From positions 124,001 to 188,000 of the forward strand of contig NZ_ARQM01000018.1 of the NCBI RefSeq assembly GCF_000385135.1: DNA of 64,000 bases, given 5' to 3'. The position numbers and the translations under genes were made by a program. Under the pieces are notes generated by a model. The model did no database searches. It saw only the letters and a program-made list of their open reading frames with translations, and had not been told where the DNA came from. Shown one piece after another: positions 9,992 to 17,892 of this stretch; positions within the stretch are counted from its first letter, which is position 1, and every line of letters starts with the position of its first letter. This stretch comes from Promicromonospora sukumoe 327MFSha3.1. Its GTDB lineage: Bacteria > Actinomycetota > Actinomycetes > Actinomycetales > Cellulomonadaceae.

Positions 9992-11200
9992 ATGAACCAG
10001 CGAGCCGTCCGGAAGTCCCTGGCTCTACCGCTCGCGGCGATCGCCGCGAGCGCCCTTGCCCTCGGCGCCGTGCCCGCGGGCGCGGCGGCCGCCCCGCCGT
10101 CCTCCGCGGTCGCCGCCCCGGCGTCCGACGCCTGCCGCCTGCCCGCCGCCGTCGGCGGCCTCGGCTCGGGGTTCCCGGTCGACGACCAGGCGCTCCCCGC
10201 CGTCGGCGACCTCAAGGCGGCGCTGCTGCTCGTGGACTTCGACGACCACCCGGCTTCCGCCGCCTCCGCGGACGAGGCGGAGGCCAACCTCGCGTCGGGC
10301 GTGGAGTACCTGGAGCGGGTCTCGGGCGGCCGGCTGGACGTGACCACGACGACGTCGGACGGCTGGGTGCGGATGCCGGAGCCGTCGACGTCGTACCCGT
10401 TCGAGCGGGGCCTGAGCTACGAGGACCACGTGCGGTACATCGGCGACGCGATCGCGGCCGCCGACGACACGTTCGACTTCTCCGACGTGGACGTCGTGTG
10501 GGTGACGGCCACCAGGGAGGCGCCGAACATCACGTACTCGCCCACGACGAACTTCCTGGACGTCACGGCCGACGGCAACCACCTGACGCACGCCGTGACG
10601 TTCGGCTACGACCAGTGGCGCTGGGGCGGGCTGGTCCTGGCCCACGAGTCGGGGCACACGCTGGGCCTGCCCGACCTCTACCTGTTCGAGGCGCCGCCGG
10701 AGGACCCGGGCAACTACCACGCCGCGGTCGGCGGCTGGGACCTGATGGGCCTGATCTCGGGCGCCGGCCCGGAGTACTTCGCCTGGCACCGCTGGCAGCT
10801 CGGCTGGCTCGACGACGCCCAGGTGGTGTGCGCGGGCGACGACCGGACGACGTCGGCGCGGCTGGCGCCGGTGGCTCGTTCGGGTGAGGCGCTCCCGGGG
10901 CAGGCCGCCATGGTGGTCTACCCGGTGTCGGAGACGCGCGCCGTCGTCGTCGAGAACCGGCAGCCGGTGGGCTACGACGAGGGCATCGAGGCGCGCGGCG
11001 CCCTGGTGTACACGGTGGACACGTCCGTGCCGTCGGGCGAGGGCCCGGTCCGGGTGGTCGACTCGACGCCGGGTTCGGCGGACGGCCTGGACGACGCCCC
11101 GTTCGCGGCGGGCTCGTCCTGGACCGAGCCGACGACGGGTGCCGAGCTCACGTTCCGGGCCGGCCCGGCGGGCACGCTCAAGGTGACGGTCCAGCCCTGA
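9992..11200 (+). CDS. Secreted M6-like zinc metalloprotease
   Basis: 402 residues. A Sec signal peptide covers about residues 1-36 (basic MNQRAVRK, hydrophobic core, AGA-AAA cleavage region). The mature part is an M6/immune-inhibitor-A-like catalytic domain with the zinc motif HESGH at 218-222 followed by GLPDLY. A C-terminal beta domain lacks obvious membrane anchoring. It should act outside the cell on proteins. The start is chosen at ATG 9992 with GGAGAG 7 bp upstream. It is separated from the GH127 operon by palindrome A1 and followed by palindrome A2, so it is a single-gene unit. Confidence 0.85.
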   Translation: MNQRAVRKSLALPLAAIAASALALGAVPAGAAAAPPSSAVAAPASDACRLPAAVGGLGSGFPVDDQALPAVGDLKAALLLVDFDDHPASAASADEAEANLASGVEYLERVSGGRLDVTTTTSDGWVRMPEPSTSYPFERGLSYEDHVRYIGDAIAAADDTFDFSDVDVVWVTATREAPNITYSPTTNFLDVTADGNHLTHAVTFGYDQWRWGGLVLAHESGHTLGLPDLYLFEAPPEDPGNYHAAVGGWDLMGLISGAGPEYFAWHRWQLGWLDDAQVVCAGDDRTTSARLAPVARSGEALPGQAAMVVYPVSETRAVVVENRQPVGYDEGIEARGALVYTVDTSVPSGEGPVRVVDSTPGSADGLDDAPFAAGSSWTEPTTGAELTFRAGPAGTLKVTVQP

Positions 11201-11209
11201 CCACCTCCC

Positions 11210-11253
11210 GTGTCAGACGTACAGGTCACCCGGGTGACCTGTACGTCTGACAC
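11210..11253. terminator. Palindrome family A, copy 2 (perfect 22-bp arms)
   Basis: A perfect 44-nt palindrome whose left arm begins GTGTCAGACGTACAGGTCAC. It lies 9 bp after the metalloprotease stop and has no T-tract. It is the least altered copy of family A in the window and probably terminates the protease transcript. Confidence 0.72.
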
Positions 11254-11373
11254 GTGGGGCGCGGCGGGCGGGCCGACGGCGGGGCGTGGTGGCCCGCCGC
11301 AGCGGATGCGGTGGGCCCGTGGCGGAGGCATCGTGTTGCTCGGGGGCCGCACACCCGCCGCAGGAGGACCGGC

Positions 11374-12189
11374 ATGAGCAGCGCGCAGCGGACACCAGAC
11401 CCAGGACAGCGGATCGACATCCCCGCCGTCCCCAATCTCCGGGACATCGGTGGCTACCCGACGGCGACGGGCGGGCGGGTGCGCCGGGGCCAGCTGTACC
11501 GGTCCACCGACCTCACGCACCTCCAGGGCGCGGACCTGGAGCGGTTCGCCGACCTCGGTGTCCGCGTCGTGTTCGACCTGCGGACGGCGGACGAACGGGC
11601 GGCCGAGCCCGACGTCGTCCCCGAGGGCACCGAGGTCGTCGTGTGCGACGTCCTGCAGGACCGGACCGGCGCCGCACCGGCGCTGGTGCTCCAGGCGCTG
11701 GGCGACCCCGCGGCGGCGGAACGGCTTTTCGGCGACGGCCGGTCGGCCCAGCTGTTCGAGGGCGGCTACCGGGAGATCGTGAGCCTGCCCAGCGCGCTCG
11801 GTGCCTACCGCGCCTTCTTCACCACGATGGCCGAGGACGTGAGCCGGCCGGCGCTGTTCCACTGCACGACCGGCAAGGACCGCACCGGCTGGGCCGCGGC
11901 GGCGACGCTGCTGCTGCTCGGGGTGTCCGAGGCCGACGTGTTCCACGACTACGAGCTGACCAACCGTGACCTGCTGCCGGCGCTCAAACCGCTCTTCGAG
12001 CAGTTCCGGGCCGCCGGCGGCGACCCGGTGCTGCTGGAGCCGGTCTTCGGGGTCCAGCCGGCCTACCTGCGCTCGGCCCTGGACGAGATGGACCAGCGGT
12101 TCGGGTCGATCGAGAGCTACTTCGCCGATGGCCTGGGCATCGGCCCGGACGAGCAGCGGCGGAGCCGCGAGGCGCTCGTCGAACCGTAG
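11374..12189 (+). CDS. Tyrosine/dual-specificity protein phosphatase (DSP family)
   Basis: 271 residues. N-terminal NLRDIGGYPTATGGRVRRGQ is the hallmark of the PtpB/Y_phosphatase3 family. The catalytic P-loop is HCTTGKDRTG (general C-x5-R, with nucleophile Cys in FHCTTGKDRT). Members hydrolyse phosphotyrosine or phosphoinositides; the substrate here is unknown. The RBS CAGGAGGA precedes ATG 11374. It is followed after 12 bp by the 2H phosphoesterase gene and may be co-transcribed. Confidence 0.88.
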   Translation: MSSAQRTPDPGQRIDIPAVPNLRDIGGYPTATGGRVRRGQLYRSTDLTHLQGADLERFADLGVRVVFDLRTADERAAEPDVVPEGTEVVVCDVLQDRTGAAPALVLQALGDPAAAERLFGDGRSAQLFEGGYREIVSLPSALGAYRAFFTTMAEDVSRPALFHCTTGKDRTGWAAAATLLLLGVSEADVFHDYELTNRDLLPALKPLFEQFRAAGGDPVLLEPVFGVQPAYLRSALDEMDQRFGSIESYFADGLGIGPDEQRRSREALVEP

Positions 12190-12201
12190 GAGGTGCACGA
12201 C

Positions 12202-12843
12202 ATGACCGACCTGACCGCGATCGACGTCCTGATCGACCCGGACCAGACGATGATGACCCGGGCCAAGGCCGTCAACGCCGCGATGCGGGAGAGCCTGCCC
12301 GTCGGGTTCGCTCTCGACGAGCACCATCAGCCGCACGTCACGACCCTGCAGCGATACGTCCGCAGTGCCGACCTCACCGAGGTGTACGACGCCGTGGGCT
12401 CCGTGCTCGACTCGGTGGAGCTGGGGGACCTCGCGCTCACCGCGACCGGGATCCGGCACATCGCGCTGGCGAAGGACAGGGGTGTGGGCCTGGCCGGCAT
12501 CGTGGTGCGGCCGTCACCCGAGGTCCTGGAGTTCCAGGCCCGGCTGATCGCGGCCGTGGCGCCGTTCAGCGAGGACGGGGGCACCGCTGACGCGTACGTG
12601 CGCACCGACGCCGAGCCCGAGATCAACCAGGACACGATCGACTACATCGAGCACTACGTCCCCGAGCACAGCGGTGCGAGCTACGTCGGGCACGTCACCG
12701 TCGGGCTGGCCACGCTCGACGACATGAGCGCCCTGGAGGCCGGACCGTTCGAGGAGTTCACCTTCTCCCCCGTGGGCCTCAGCGTCTACCAGCTCGGCAA
12801 CAACGGCACGGCCGCCCGGCGGCTGCGGAGCTGGACGGCCTGA
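12202..12843 (+). CDS. 2H phosphoesterase-superfamily protein
   Basis: 213 residues with two HxT-type motifs about 115 residues apart, PHVTTL and GHVTVGL. This spacing and pattern define the 2H phosphoesterase fold (2'-5' RNA ligase/cyclic phosphodiesterase-like). The reaction may be opening of 2',3'- or 1'',2''-cyclic phosphates; the substrate is not evident. The start is set at ATG 12202 because AGGAGG (12188-12193) sits 8 bp upstream; a GTG at 12193 lies inside that RBS. Located just after the phosphatase gene. Confidence 0.75.
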   Translation: MTDLTAIDVLIDPDQTMMTRAKAVNAAMRESLPVGFALDEHHQPHVTTLQRYVRSADLTEVYDAVGSVLDSVELGDLALTATGIRHIALAKDRGVGLAGIVVRPSPEVLEFQARLIAAVAPFSEDGGTADAYVRTDAEPEINQDTIDYIEHYVPEHSGASYVGHVTVGLATLDDMSALEAGPFEEFTFSPVGLSVYQLGNNGTAARRLRSWTA

Positions 12844-12912
12844 CGGCGTCGGGCAGGCGCCGGGTACCAAGTACCCGGGGCCGGGCGCCCGGCCGATGTC
12901 AGTGGCGGCGTC

Positions 12913-12918
12913 TACCGT
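12913..12918 (+). promoter_or_regulatory. Candidate -10 box for a leaderless mRNA (epoxide hydrolase)
   Basis: TACCGT is 6 nt before ATG 12925 and no RBS precedes that ATG. This spacing matches the actinobacterial leaderless-promoter pattern. Confidence 0.5.
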
Positions 12919-12924
12919 CGTGGG

Positions 12925-14043
12925 ATGAGCGAGCCCCGGCCCTTCACGGTGCATGTCCCCGACCAGGTTCTCACCGACCTGCGCGACCGCCTGGCGCGCA
13001 GCCGGATCCCCGCCGACTCGCCCCGGCGCCCGCCGTCCGGTATGACGGCGGCCTACCTGCACGAGCTCGTGGACCACTGGATCAGCTGGGACTGGCGCGC
13101 GCGGGAGGCGTGGCTGAACACGCACCCGCAGTTCCTCGCCACGATCGACGGCGCGGACGTGCACTTCGCGCACCTGCGTTCCGAGCAGCCGGACGCGCCC
13201 GCGCTGCTGGTGCTGCACGGGTGGCCGCACACGTTCGCCCTGCAGCTCGACTTCGCGGACCTGCTGCCCGACTTCCACGTCGTGGTGGCGAGCCTGCCCG
13301 GCTTCGCGTTCTCGACGCCGTACTCGGACGGCGAGATGTCCGAGAAGCGGCTGGCCGCCACCATGCACGCGCTGATGACCGACGTGCTCGGCCACGGGCG
13401 GTACTTCACGTACGGCGAGGACGTCACGGCCAACGTCAGCGACCTGATCGCGGCGCGGTACCCGGAGCACGTCGCGGGCATCGTCGCCACGCACGCGCAC
13501 TTCCCGACCACCGCGGAGCGGGCGGAGCTCGACGACCCCGAGGCCAAGGAGTTCTTCGACGGCATCGCCGCGCAGCACCAGACCGACGGCGCCTACGGAC
13601 ACGTCCAGGCCACCCGGCCGGACACGCTCGCGACGGCGCTCAACGACTCCCCCGCCGGCCTGCTGGCGTGGCTCACCGAGAAGCTCGTCGAGTGGAGCGA
13701 CACCCCGCCCGGCGACCCGAGCGCCGTGGAGCAGCGCATCTCGCGCGACCGCCTGCTCACGGAGGCGACGATCTACTGGGCCACCCAGACCATCGCGTCG
13801 TCGTTCCGGCCCTACTACGAGGGCGCCGACCAGCCCGACCCGATCGCGCCGACGACGGTGCCGGCGGCGGTGCTCGTCCAGCGGCACGAAGCCGGCTACC
13901 CCGAGTCGCTCGCGCGCCGCCACTACCTCGACCTGCGCGTGTTCGACCGCCTGGAACAGGGCGGTCACTTCACGGTGGGCGAGGTGCCCGAGGAGATGGC
14001 GGCGCGCGTGCGGGAGTTCGTCCGGTCGGTCAGCCCGGGCTGA
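12925..14043 (+). CDS. Epoxide hydrolase (EHN + alpha/beta hydrolase)
   Basis: 372 residues. The N-terminal EHN domain (FTVHVPDQVLTDLRDRLARSR) is followed by an alpha/beta-hydrolase fold. The HGWP oxyanion motif is at about residue 98 and the putative nucleophile Asp is in YGEDVTANVS. The terminal His is in QGGHFTVGEVPEE. It would open epoxides to diols in the cytoplasm. The nucleophile motif departs from the usual GGDWG. No RBS is visible; the gene is probably leaderless. Confidence 0.82.
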   Translation: MSEPRPFTVHVPDQVLTDLRDRLARSRIPADSPRRPPSGMTAAYLHELVDHWISWDWRAREAWLNTHPQFLATIDGADVHFAHLRSEQPDAPALLVLHGWPHTFALQLDFADLLPDFHVVVASLPGFAFSTPYSDGEMSEKRLAATMHALMTDVLGHGRYFTYGEDVTANVSDLIAARYPEHVAGIVATHAHFPTTAERAELDDPEAKEFFDGIAAQHQTDGAYGHVQATRPDTLATALNDSPAGLLAWLTEKLVEWSDTPPGDPSAVEQRISRDRLLTEATIYWATQTIASSFRPYYEGADQPDPIAPTTVPAAVLVQRHEAGYPESLARRHYLDLRVFDRLEQGGHFTVGEVPEEMAARVREFVRSVSPG

Positions 14044-14048
14044 ACGGG

Positions 14049-14480
14049 TCAGGCCTTGGGCTCGAGCCGGATCACCGGGAACTTGCGGTCGGTGTGGGTC
14101 TCGTACACCTTGGCGTCGGGCCAGTACGCGGCCCAGATCCCGTAGAGCCGCTCCCACTCGGGCGACGTCGGGCGCACCACCGTGGTGGTCGCCCGCAGCG
14201 TCTGGTCGCCCACCTCGATGGTGGTCTCGCCGGCGCCGTCCTCCACGTTGGCCACCCAGACCGGGTCCTTGGGCGCGCCGCCCATCGAGCCGACGACCAG
14301 GTAGGCGTCGCCGTCGGTCGCGGCCACCAGCGGCGTCACGTACTGCTTGCCGCTCACGCGGCCCACGTGGTGCAGCAGCACCAGCCGCTTGCCGTCGAAG
14401 TGCCCGCCCGCGACGGGCGACTCGACGATGCCCGCGTTGGCGCGGAACGCCTCGATGATCTCGGTGTTCATGTCTGACAT
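14049..14480 (-). CDS. F420-type (deazaflavin) nitroreductase, DDN family
   Basis: 143 residues. Family features are HHVGRVSGKQYVTPL (phosphate/F420-binding GRxSGK), PVWVANV and the C-terminal RKFPVIRLEP. Members use reduced F420 to reduce nitro compounds or quinones. ATG 14480 is chosen because GGAGGAGG lies just upstream on this strand. It is divergent from a TetR gene 85 bp away with a shared operator-like palindrome, suggesting control by that regulator. Its stop is 5 bp from the epoxide hydrolase stop (convergent). Confidence 0.85.
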   Translation of the reverse strand: MSDMNTEIIEAFRANAGIVESPVAGGHFDGKRLVLLHHVGRVSGKQYVTPLVAATDGDAYLVVGSMGGAPKDPVWVANVEDGAGETTIEVGDQTLRATTTVVRPTSPEWERLYGIWAAYWPDAKVYETHTDRKFPVIRLEPKA

Positions 14481-14517
14481 CTGGTCCTCCTCCTGCCTGC
14501 GCCGACCCCCTGGCCGG

Positions 14518-14542
14518 CCTAACCGGACTTTACCCCGGTTAA
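14518..14542. promoter_or_regulatory. Operator-like palindrome between the nitroreductase and tetR
   Basis: CTAACCGG is followed after 7-8 bp by CCGGTTAAG, an imperfect inverted repeat in the 85-bp divergent spacer. A TetR dimer site controlling both genes is the likely reading (inference). Confidence 0.55.
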
Positions 14543-14565
14543 GCTCCGCCGGATAGCATCCGGAC

Positions 14566-15177
14566 ATGAGCACGCCGATGACGTGGGGCACACCGCGGCC
14601 GGAGCGGGCCGACGCCGCGCGCAACCGGGAGCTGCTGCTCGCCAGCGCGCGCGAGCTTCTGGCCGAGTCGGGGCCCGAGTGCCTCACGATGGACCTCCTG
14701 GCCGAGCGCTCCGGGCTCGGCAAGGGCACGGTCTTCCGGCGGTTCGGGTCGCGGGCGGGGATCTTCCAGGCGCTGCTCGACGACGCCGAGCGCGACCTGC
14801 AGCAGCAGGTGCTCAGCGGTCCGCCGCCGCTCGGGCCCGGGGCGCCGCCGGTCGACCGGATCGTCGCCTACGGCACGGCCCGGGTCCGGTTCCTCGCCGA
14901 GCACCACGCCGTCGCGCGCGCCACGCTCGACGGGCGCCACGCCGCCGGGCGGCGTCGGCCGCTGTCCGAGATCCACCTGCGCGTGCTGCTGCGCGAGGTC
15001 GACCTGCCGGGCGCCGACATCGAGGTGCTCGCGGGCCAGCTCGCGTACGCGCTGGACGGCCCGCTGCTGCTCCAGCTCTTCGCCGGCCCGGAGCTGGCCG
15101 GGCCGGAGCCGACGGCTCGGTTCGAGGCGGGCTGGCGCGACCTGGTCGAGCGGGTGTGCGGGGTCTCGGGGAGGTAG
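14566..15177 (+). CDS. TetR-family transcriptional regulator
   Basis: 203 residues. The N-terminal TetR DNA-binding domain has the recognition helix segment LAERSGLGKGTVFRRFGSRAGI; the C-terminal ligand domain is variable. It is divergent from the deazaflavin nitroreductase with a palindrome in between, so it probably represses both. No strong RBS is present; the ATG is close to the start of the spacer. Convergent with the CDF transporter across a repeat block. Confidence 0.88.
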   Translation: MSTPMTWGTPRPERADAARNRELLLASARELLAESGPECLTMDLLAERSGLGKGTVFRRFGSRAGIFQALLDDAERDLQQQVLSGPPPLGPGAPPVDRIVAYGTARVRFLAEHHAVARATLDGRHAAGRRRPLSEIHLRVLLREVDLPGADIEVLAGQLAYALDGPLLLQLFAGPELAGPEPTARFEAGWRDLVERVCGVSGR

Positions 15178-15200
15178 CAAACCCGCTGGTCGGGCGCACC

Positions 15201-15290
15201 GCTGGTCGAGCCTGTCGAGACCCGGCTTTCGTTGGTCGAGCCTGTCGAGACCCCGCTTCGCGACCCAGGTCTCGACAAGCTCGACCAGCG
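15201..15290. repeat. Family E repeat cluster (two direct, one inverted copy)
   Basis: GGTCGAGCCTGTCGAGACCC occurs twice in direct orientation (within 15201-15223 and 15231-15253), then inverted as GGTCTCGACAAGCTCGACCA (from 15269). It fills the gap between the convergent tetR and CDF genes. From memory, this motif recurs in intergenic DNA of many actinobacteria. It can fold as alternative hairpins and may terminate both transcripts. Confidence 0.75.
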
Positions 15291-15295
15291 GCGCC

Positions 15296-16234
15296 TCAGG
15301 CGTGCGTAGGCGCCTCGTGCCGGGCGTGCTCGGCGGGCTCGAGCTGGAACGTCGAGTGCTCCACGCGCACGTCGAACTGGGTGGCCACGCACTTCTGCAG
15401 GGCGTCGAGCACGGGTGGCGCCTGCCCGTCGCGGAAGCACACGTCGCGCACCACGACGTGCGCGCTGATGGTCGGCAGGCCGGTGGCGACGAGCGACGCG
15501 TGCAGGTCGTGGACCTCCTCGACGTGCTCCACCTCCAGCAGCCGGGCCCGGACCTCGTCCAGGTCCATGCCGGGCGGGGTCGACTCGAGCAGCACGCTCG
15601 CCGAGTCGGCCAGCAGCCGGGCGGCCCGCGGCAGGATCAGCACGGCGATGACCAGGCCGGCGACGGCGTCGGCGCGCTGCCAGCCCGTCGTCGCGATGAC
15701 GACGGCGGCCACGATCACCGCGACGGAGCCCAGCGCGTCGTTGACCACCTCCAGGAACGCGGCGCGCAGGTTGAACGACGACGAGCGTCCGCCCGCGAGC
15801 ACGAGCAGCGCCACGACGTTGCCCACCAGGCCGACGATGCCGAACACCAGCAGGCCCGGCCCGGGCGCCTCCGCCGGTCCGAACAGGCGGCTCACACCCT
15901 CTATCAGCGCGTAGACGCCGACGGCGAGCAGCACCGCGGCCTGCGCCAGCGCGGCCAGGATCTCCGCCCGCCGGAACCCCCAGGTGCGGCGCGGCGACGG
16001 CGGCCGCAGCGCGAGCGACGCCGCGCCGAGCGCGATGGCGAGGCCCGCGACGTCGGTCAGCATGTGCGCGGTGTCGACCAGCAGCGCGAGGCTGCCGGTG
16101 AGCAGGGCGCCGACGGCCTGGGCCACGAAGACGGACGCCGTGATGCCGAACGCGACGGCCAGGCGCCGCCGCCCGCCCGCGGCCGCTCCCGCGTCGCCGT
16201 GCGTGTGGCCGCCGGGTCCGTGGCCGTGGCTCAT
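15296..16234 (-). CDS. Cation diffusion facilitator (CzcD-like zinc/cobalt efflux)
   Basis: 312 residues with a His-rich N-terminus (SHGHGPGGHTHGD). Six membrane segments follow, with metal-site residues HMLTD (TM2) and the VVNDALGS motif (TM5). The C-terminal cytoplasmic domain binds metal (VRVEHSTFQLE). It exports Zn2+ or similar ions in exchange for protons. The start overlaps the ArsR gene by 4 bp, giving a metal-sensor/efflux operon. The C-terminal tail is again His-rich (HARHEAPTHA). Confidence 0.92.
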   Translation of the reverse strand: MSHGHGPGGHTHGDAGAAAGGRRRLAVAFGITASVFVAQAVGALLTGSLALLVDTAHMLTDVAGLAIALGAASLALRPPSPRRTWGFRRAEILAALAQAAVLLAVGVYALIEGVSRLFGPAEAPGPGLLVFGIVGLVGNVVALLVLAGGRSSSFNLRAAFLEVVNDALGSVAVIVAAVVIATTGWQRADAVAGLVIAVLILPRAARLLADSASVLLESTPPGMDLDEVRARLLEVEHVEEVHDLHASLVATGLPTISAHVVVRDVCFRDGQAPPVLDALQKCVATQFDVRVEHSTFQLEPAEHARHEAPTHA

Positions 16235-16677
16235 GACGTAGCCCCCGTCGTCCCGCCCGCGTGCGAAGCCGCCCCGGACGGGTGCGCGACCGCGTCCGGC
16301 GTGTGCGCCGCCGAGCCGTCCGCGCCGTAGACCGGGCACAGCGCGACGGCGTCGCCGGTCAGCGCCAGGAGCTGCTCCGCGGCGGCGAGCACCTGGAGCG
16401 TCGCCTCGGGGTGGGTCAGCGAGAACACCGACGCCCGGCCCTCCGGCCGGGACTCGACGAGCCCGCAGTCGCGCAGGCACGCCAGGTGCTTGGACACCGT
16501 GGACTGCGCCAGTCCGAGGTGCCCGGTCAGGTCCACGACCCGGTGCTCACCGAGGGCCAGGTGCTGCAGGATCGCCAGCCGCGACGGGTCGGAGAACCCG
16601 TGGAACAGGTACGAGGCGACGGCCATCGCCTCGGACTCGGCGGGCTTCACATCGTCCGGAACCTTTGTCATCGCCAT
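16231..16677 (-). CDS. ArsR/SmtB-family metal-sensing repressor
   Basis: 148 residues with a winged-helix domain. LAILQHLALGEHRVVDLTGH and the recognition helix LAQSTVSKHLACLRD match CzrA/SmtB-type repressors. The long C-terminal tail contains Cys and several His (LCPVYG, HTPDAVAHPSGAASHAGG) that could bind metal. It is upstream of and overlaps the CDF gene, so it very likely represses that operon until Zn or a similar metal binds. Confidence 0.9.
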   Translation of the reverse strand: MAMTKVPDDVKPAESEAMAVASYLFHGFSDPSRLAILQHLALGEHRVVDLTGHLGLAQSTVSKHLACLRDCGLVESRPEGRASVFSLTHPEATLQVLAAAEQLLALTGDAVALCPVYGADGSAAHTPDAVAHPSGAASHAGGTTGATS

Positions 16678-16708
16678 GCGACGATGCTAGCAGCCGCCCC
16701 CCTCTCTC

Positions 16709-16773
16709 CTTCGAGGCCTAAGTTTCTTGTCTTTGAGCCGCCCCTAAGCGAAGATACTTAGGCCTCAAAGGGG
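16709..16773. repeat. Palindrome family B, copy 1 (degraded)
   Basis: Left arm begins TTCGAGGCCTAAGTTTCTTG and the right arm ends CTTAGGCCTCAAAGG, with several mismatches. It lies downstream of the epimerase gene on the minus strand and just upstream of the arsR start. Flanks outside the stem (CCGCCCCCCTC before, GGGACGGGCCCG after) recur around copy 4. Confidence 0.7.
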
Positions 16774-16856
16774 ACGGGCCCGACGGCGGCGGCCCCGCGC
16801 GCCGACCGCGGCAGCACTCCGCGCTCGACCTCAGCCCGCCGCCTCAGCCCGCCGCC

Positions 16857-17798
16857 TCAGTTCTCCGCCCGCGCTCGCCAGGCCTCCGCCGTCGCGTCCA
16901 GCACCTCGGCCCACGGCGTCAGGCGGACGCCGAACACCTCCGTCGTCGCCGACCCGTCCGCGACGAACGGCCGGTCGAACTGGTAGAGCACGCCGAGCGC
17001 CTCGCGCAGCAGCGGCACCACCAGCCCGCCGGCCCGGAGCACGCCGCGCGGCACCCTGCGCAGCCGCGGCTCCCCCGTCCCGGCCCGCACGCCGAGCTGC
17101 CGCAGCACCTCGCGGACGGTCGCCGGCGGGTTGGAGGGCACGATCCACGGCGACCCCCAGGCGCGGTCGTCGGCGCCGAGCGCCACGAGGGTCGCGGCGA
17201 CGTCGTCGACGGCGGTCCAGGTGTGCGGCTGGTCCGGATCGGCCATGACCGAGGCGGTCTTCCCGGCGAGCGTCGCGGCCGCGTACATGGGCAGCAGGCC
17301 GTGCGACGCCGGCACCGTGGGCCCGATGTAGTCCGACGCGCGCGCCTCGGTGACCCGCACCCGCCCGGCGCGGTGCGCGGCGAGCGCCTCCTGCCAGAGC
17401 CTCGCCCGGAGCCGGCCCTTGTGGTCGGACGCCGCCGGCGGCAGGTCCCGGGTCATGACGCCGTCGACCGGACCGTAGCCGTAGAGGTTGCTCAGCGTCA
17501 CGAGCACCGCGCCGGAGGTCTCGGCGGCGTGCAGCGCCGCCGCGGCCAGCGGGGGCCAGCCGCGCTTCCACGCCTGGTAGGAGCCGGGGTTGGCGCAGTT
17601 GTAGAGCACGCCGGCACCCCGCGCGGCGTCCGCGAGCGCCGTCGCGTCCGTGGCGTCCAGGGCTACCCGCTCGACGCGGGGGTGCTCGGGGCCGCGGCCC
17701 GAGCGGGTCACCACGGCCACGGTGCGCCCGGCGCGGGCGAGGCGGAGGGCGAGCGCGGTGCCGACGGGCCCGGCGCCGACGACGAGGTGGGTTGCCAT
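16857..17798 (-). CDS. NAD-dependent epimerase/dehydratase-like protein
   Basis: 313 residues. The N-terminal Rossmann motif is HLVVGAGPVGTALALRLARAG; SNLYGYGP and ARASDYIGP match atypical extended SDRs. The YxxxK pair is not clearly preserved, so it may act as a sugar-nucleotide or NAD(P)-binding reductase of unknown substrate. It starts close to a divergent dehydratase gene whose promoter palindrome is only 40-60 bp away. Confidence 0.72.
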   Translation of the reverse strand: MATHLVVGAGPVGTALALRLARAGRTVAVVTRSGRGPEHPRVERVALDATDATALADAARGAGVLYNCANPGSYQAWKRGWPPLAAAALHAAETSGAVLVTLSNLYGYGPVDGVMTRDLPPAASDHKGRLRARLWQEALAAHRAGRVRVTEARASDYIGPTVPASHGLLPMYAAATLAGKTASVMADPDQPHTWTAVDDVAATLVALGADDRAWGSPWIVPSNPPATVREVLRQLGVRAGTGEPRLRRVPRGVLRAGGLVVPLLREALGVLYQFDRPFVADGSATTEVFGVRLTPWAEVLDATAEAWRARAEN

Positions 17799-17831
17799 GC
17801 GCCCAGCGTGCCATCGGCACGCGCCGCGATG

Positions 17832-17860
17832 TAGTCATACAGGTTTCGGACTTGTATGAT
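17832..17860 (+). promoter_or_regulatory. Promoter with overlapping GntR-type operator for the aldarate dehydratase
   Basis: TAGTCA, 17 bp, then TATGAT give a good -35/-10. An inverted repeat TCATACA-N11-TGTATGA overlaps both boxes. The gene encoded two positions downstream of this promoter is a FadR-type GntR regulator, the likely ligand-responsive repressor acting here (inference). Confidence 0.65.
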
Positions 17861-17892
17861 TGCAAGCGAACATCCCGCCGCAAAGGAGCGCC

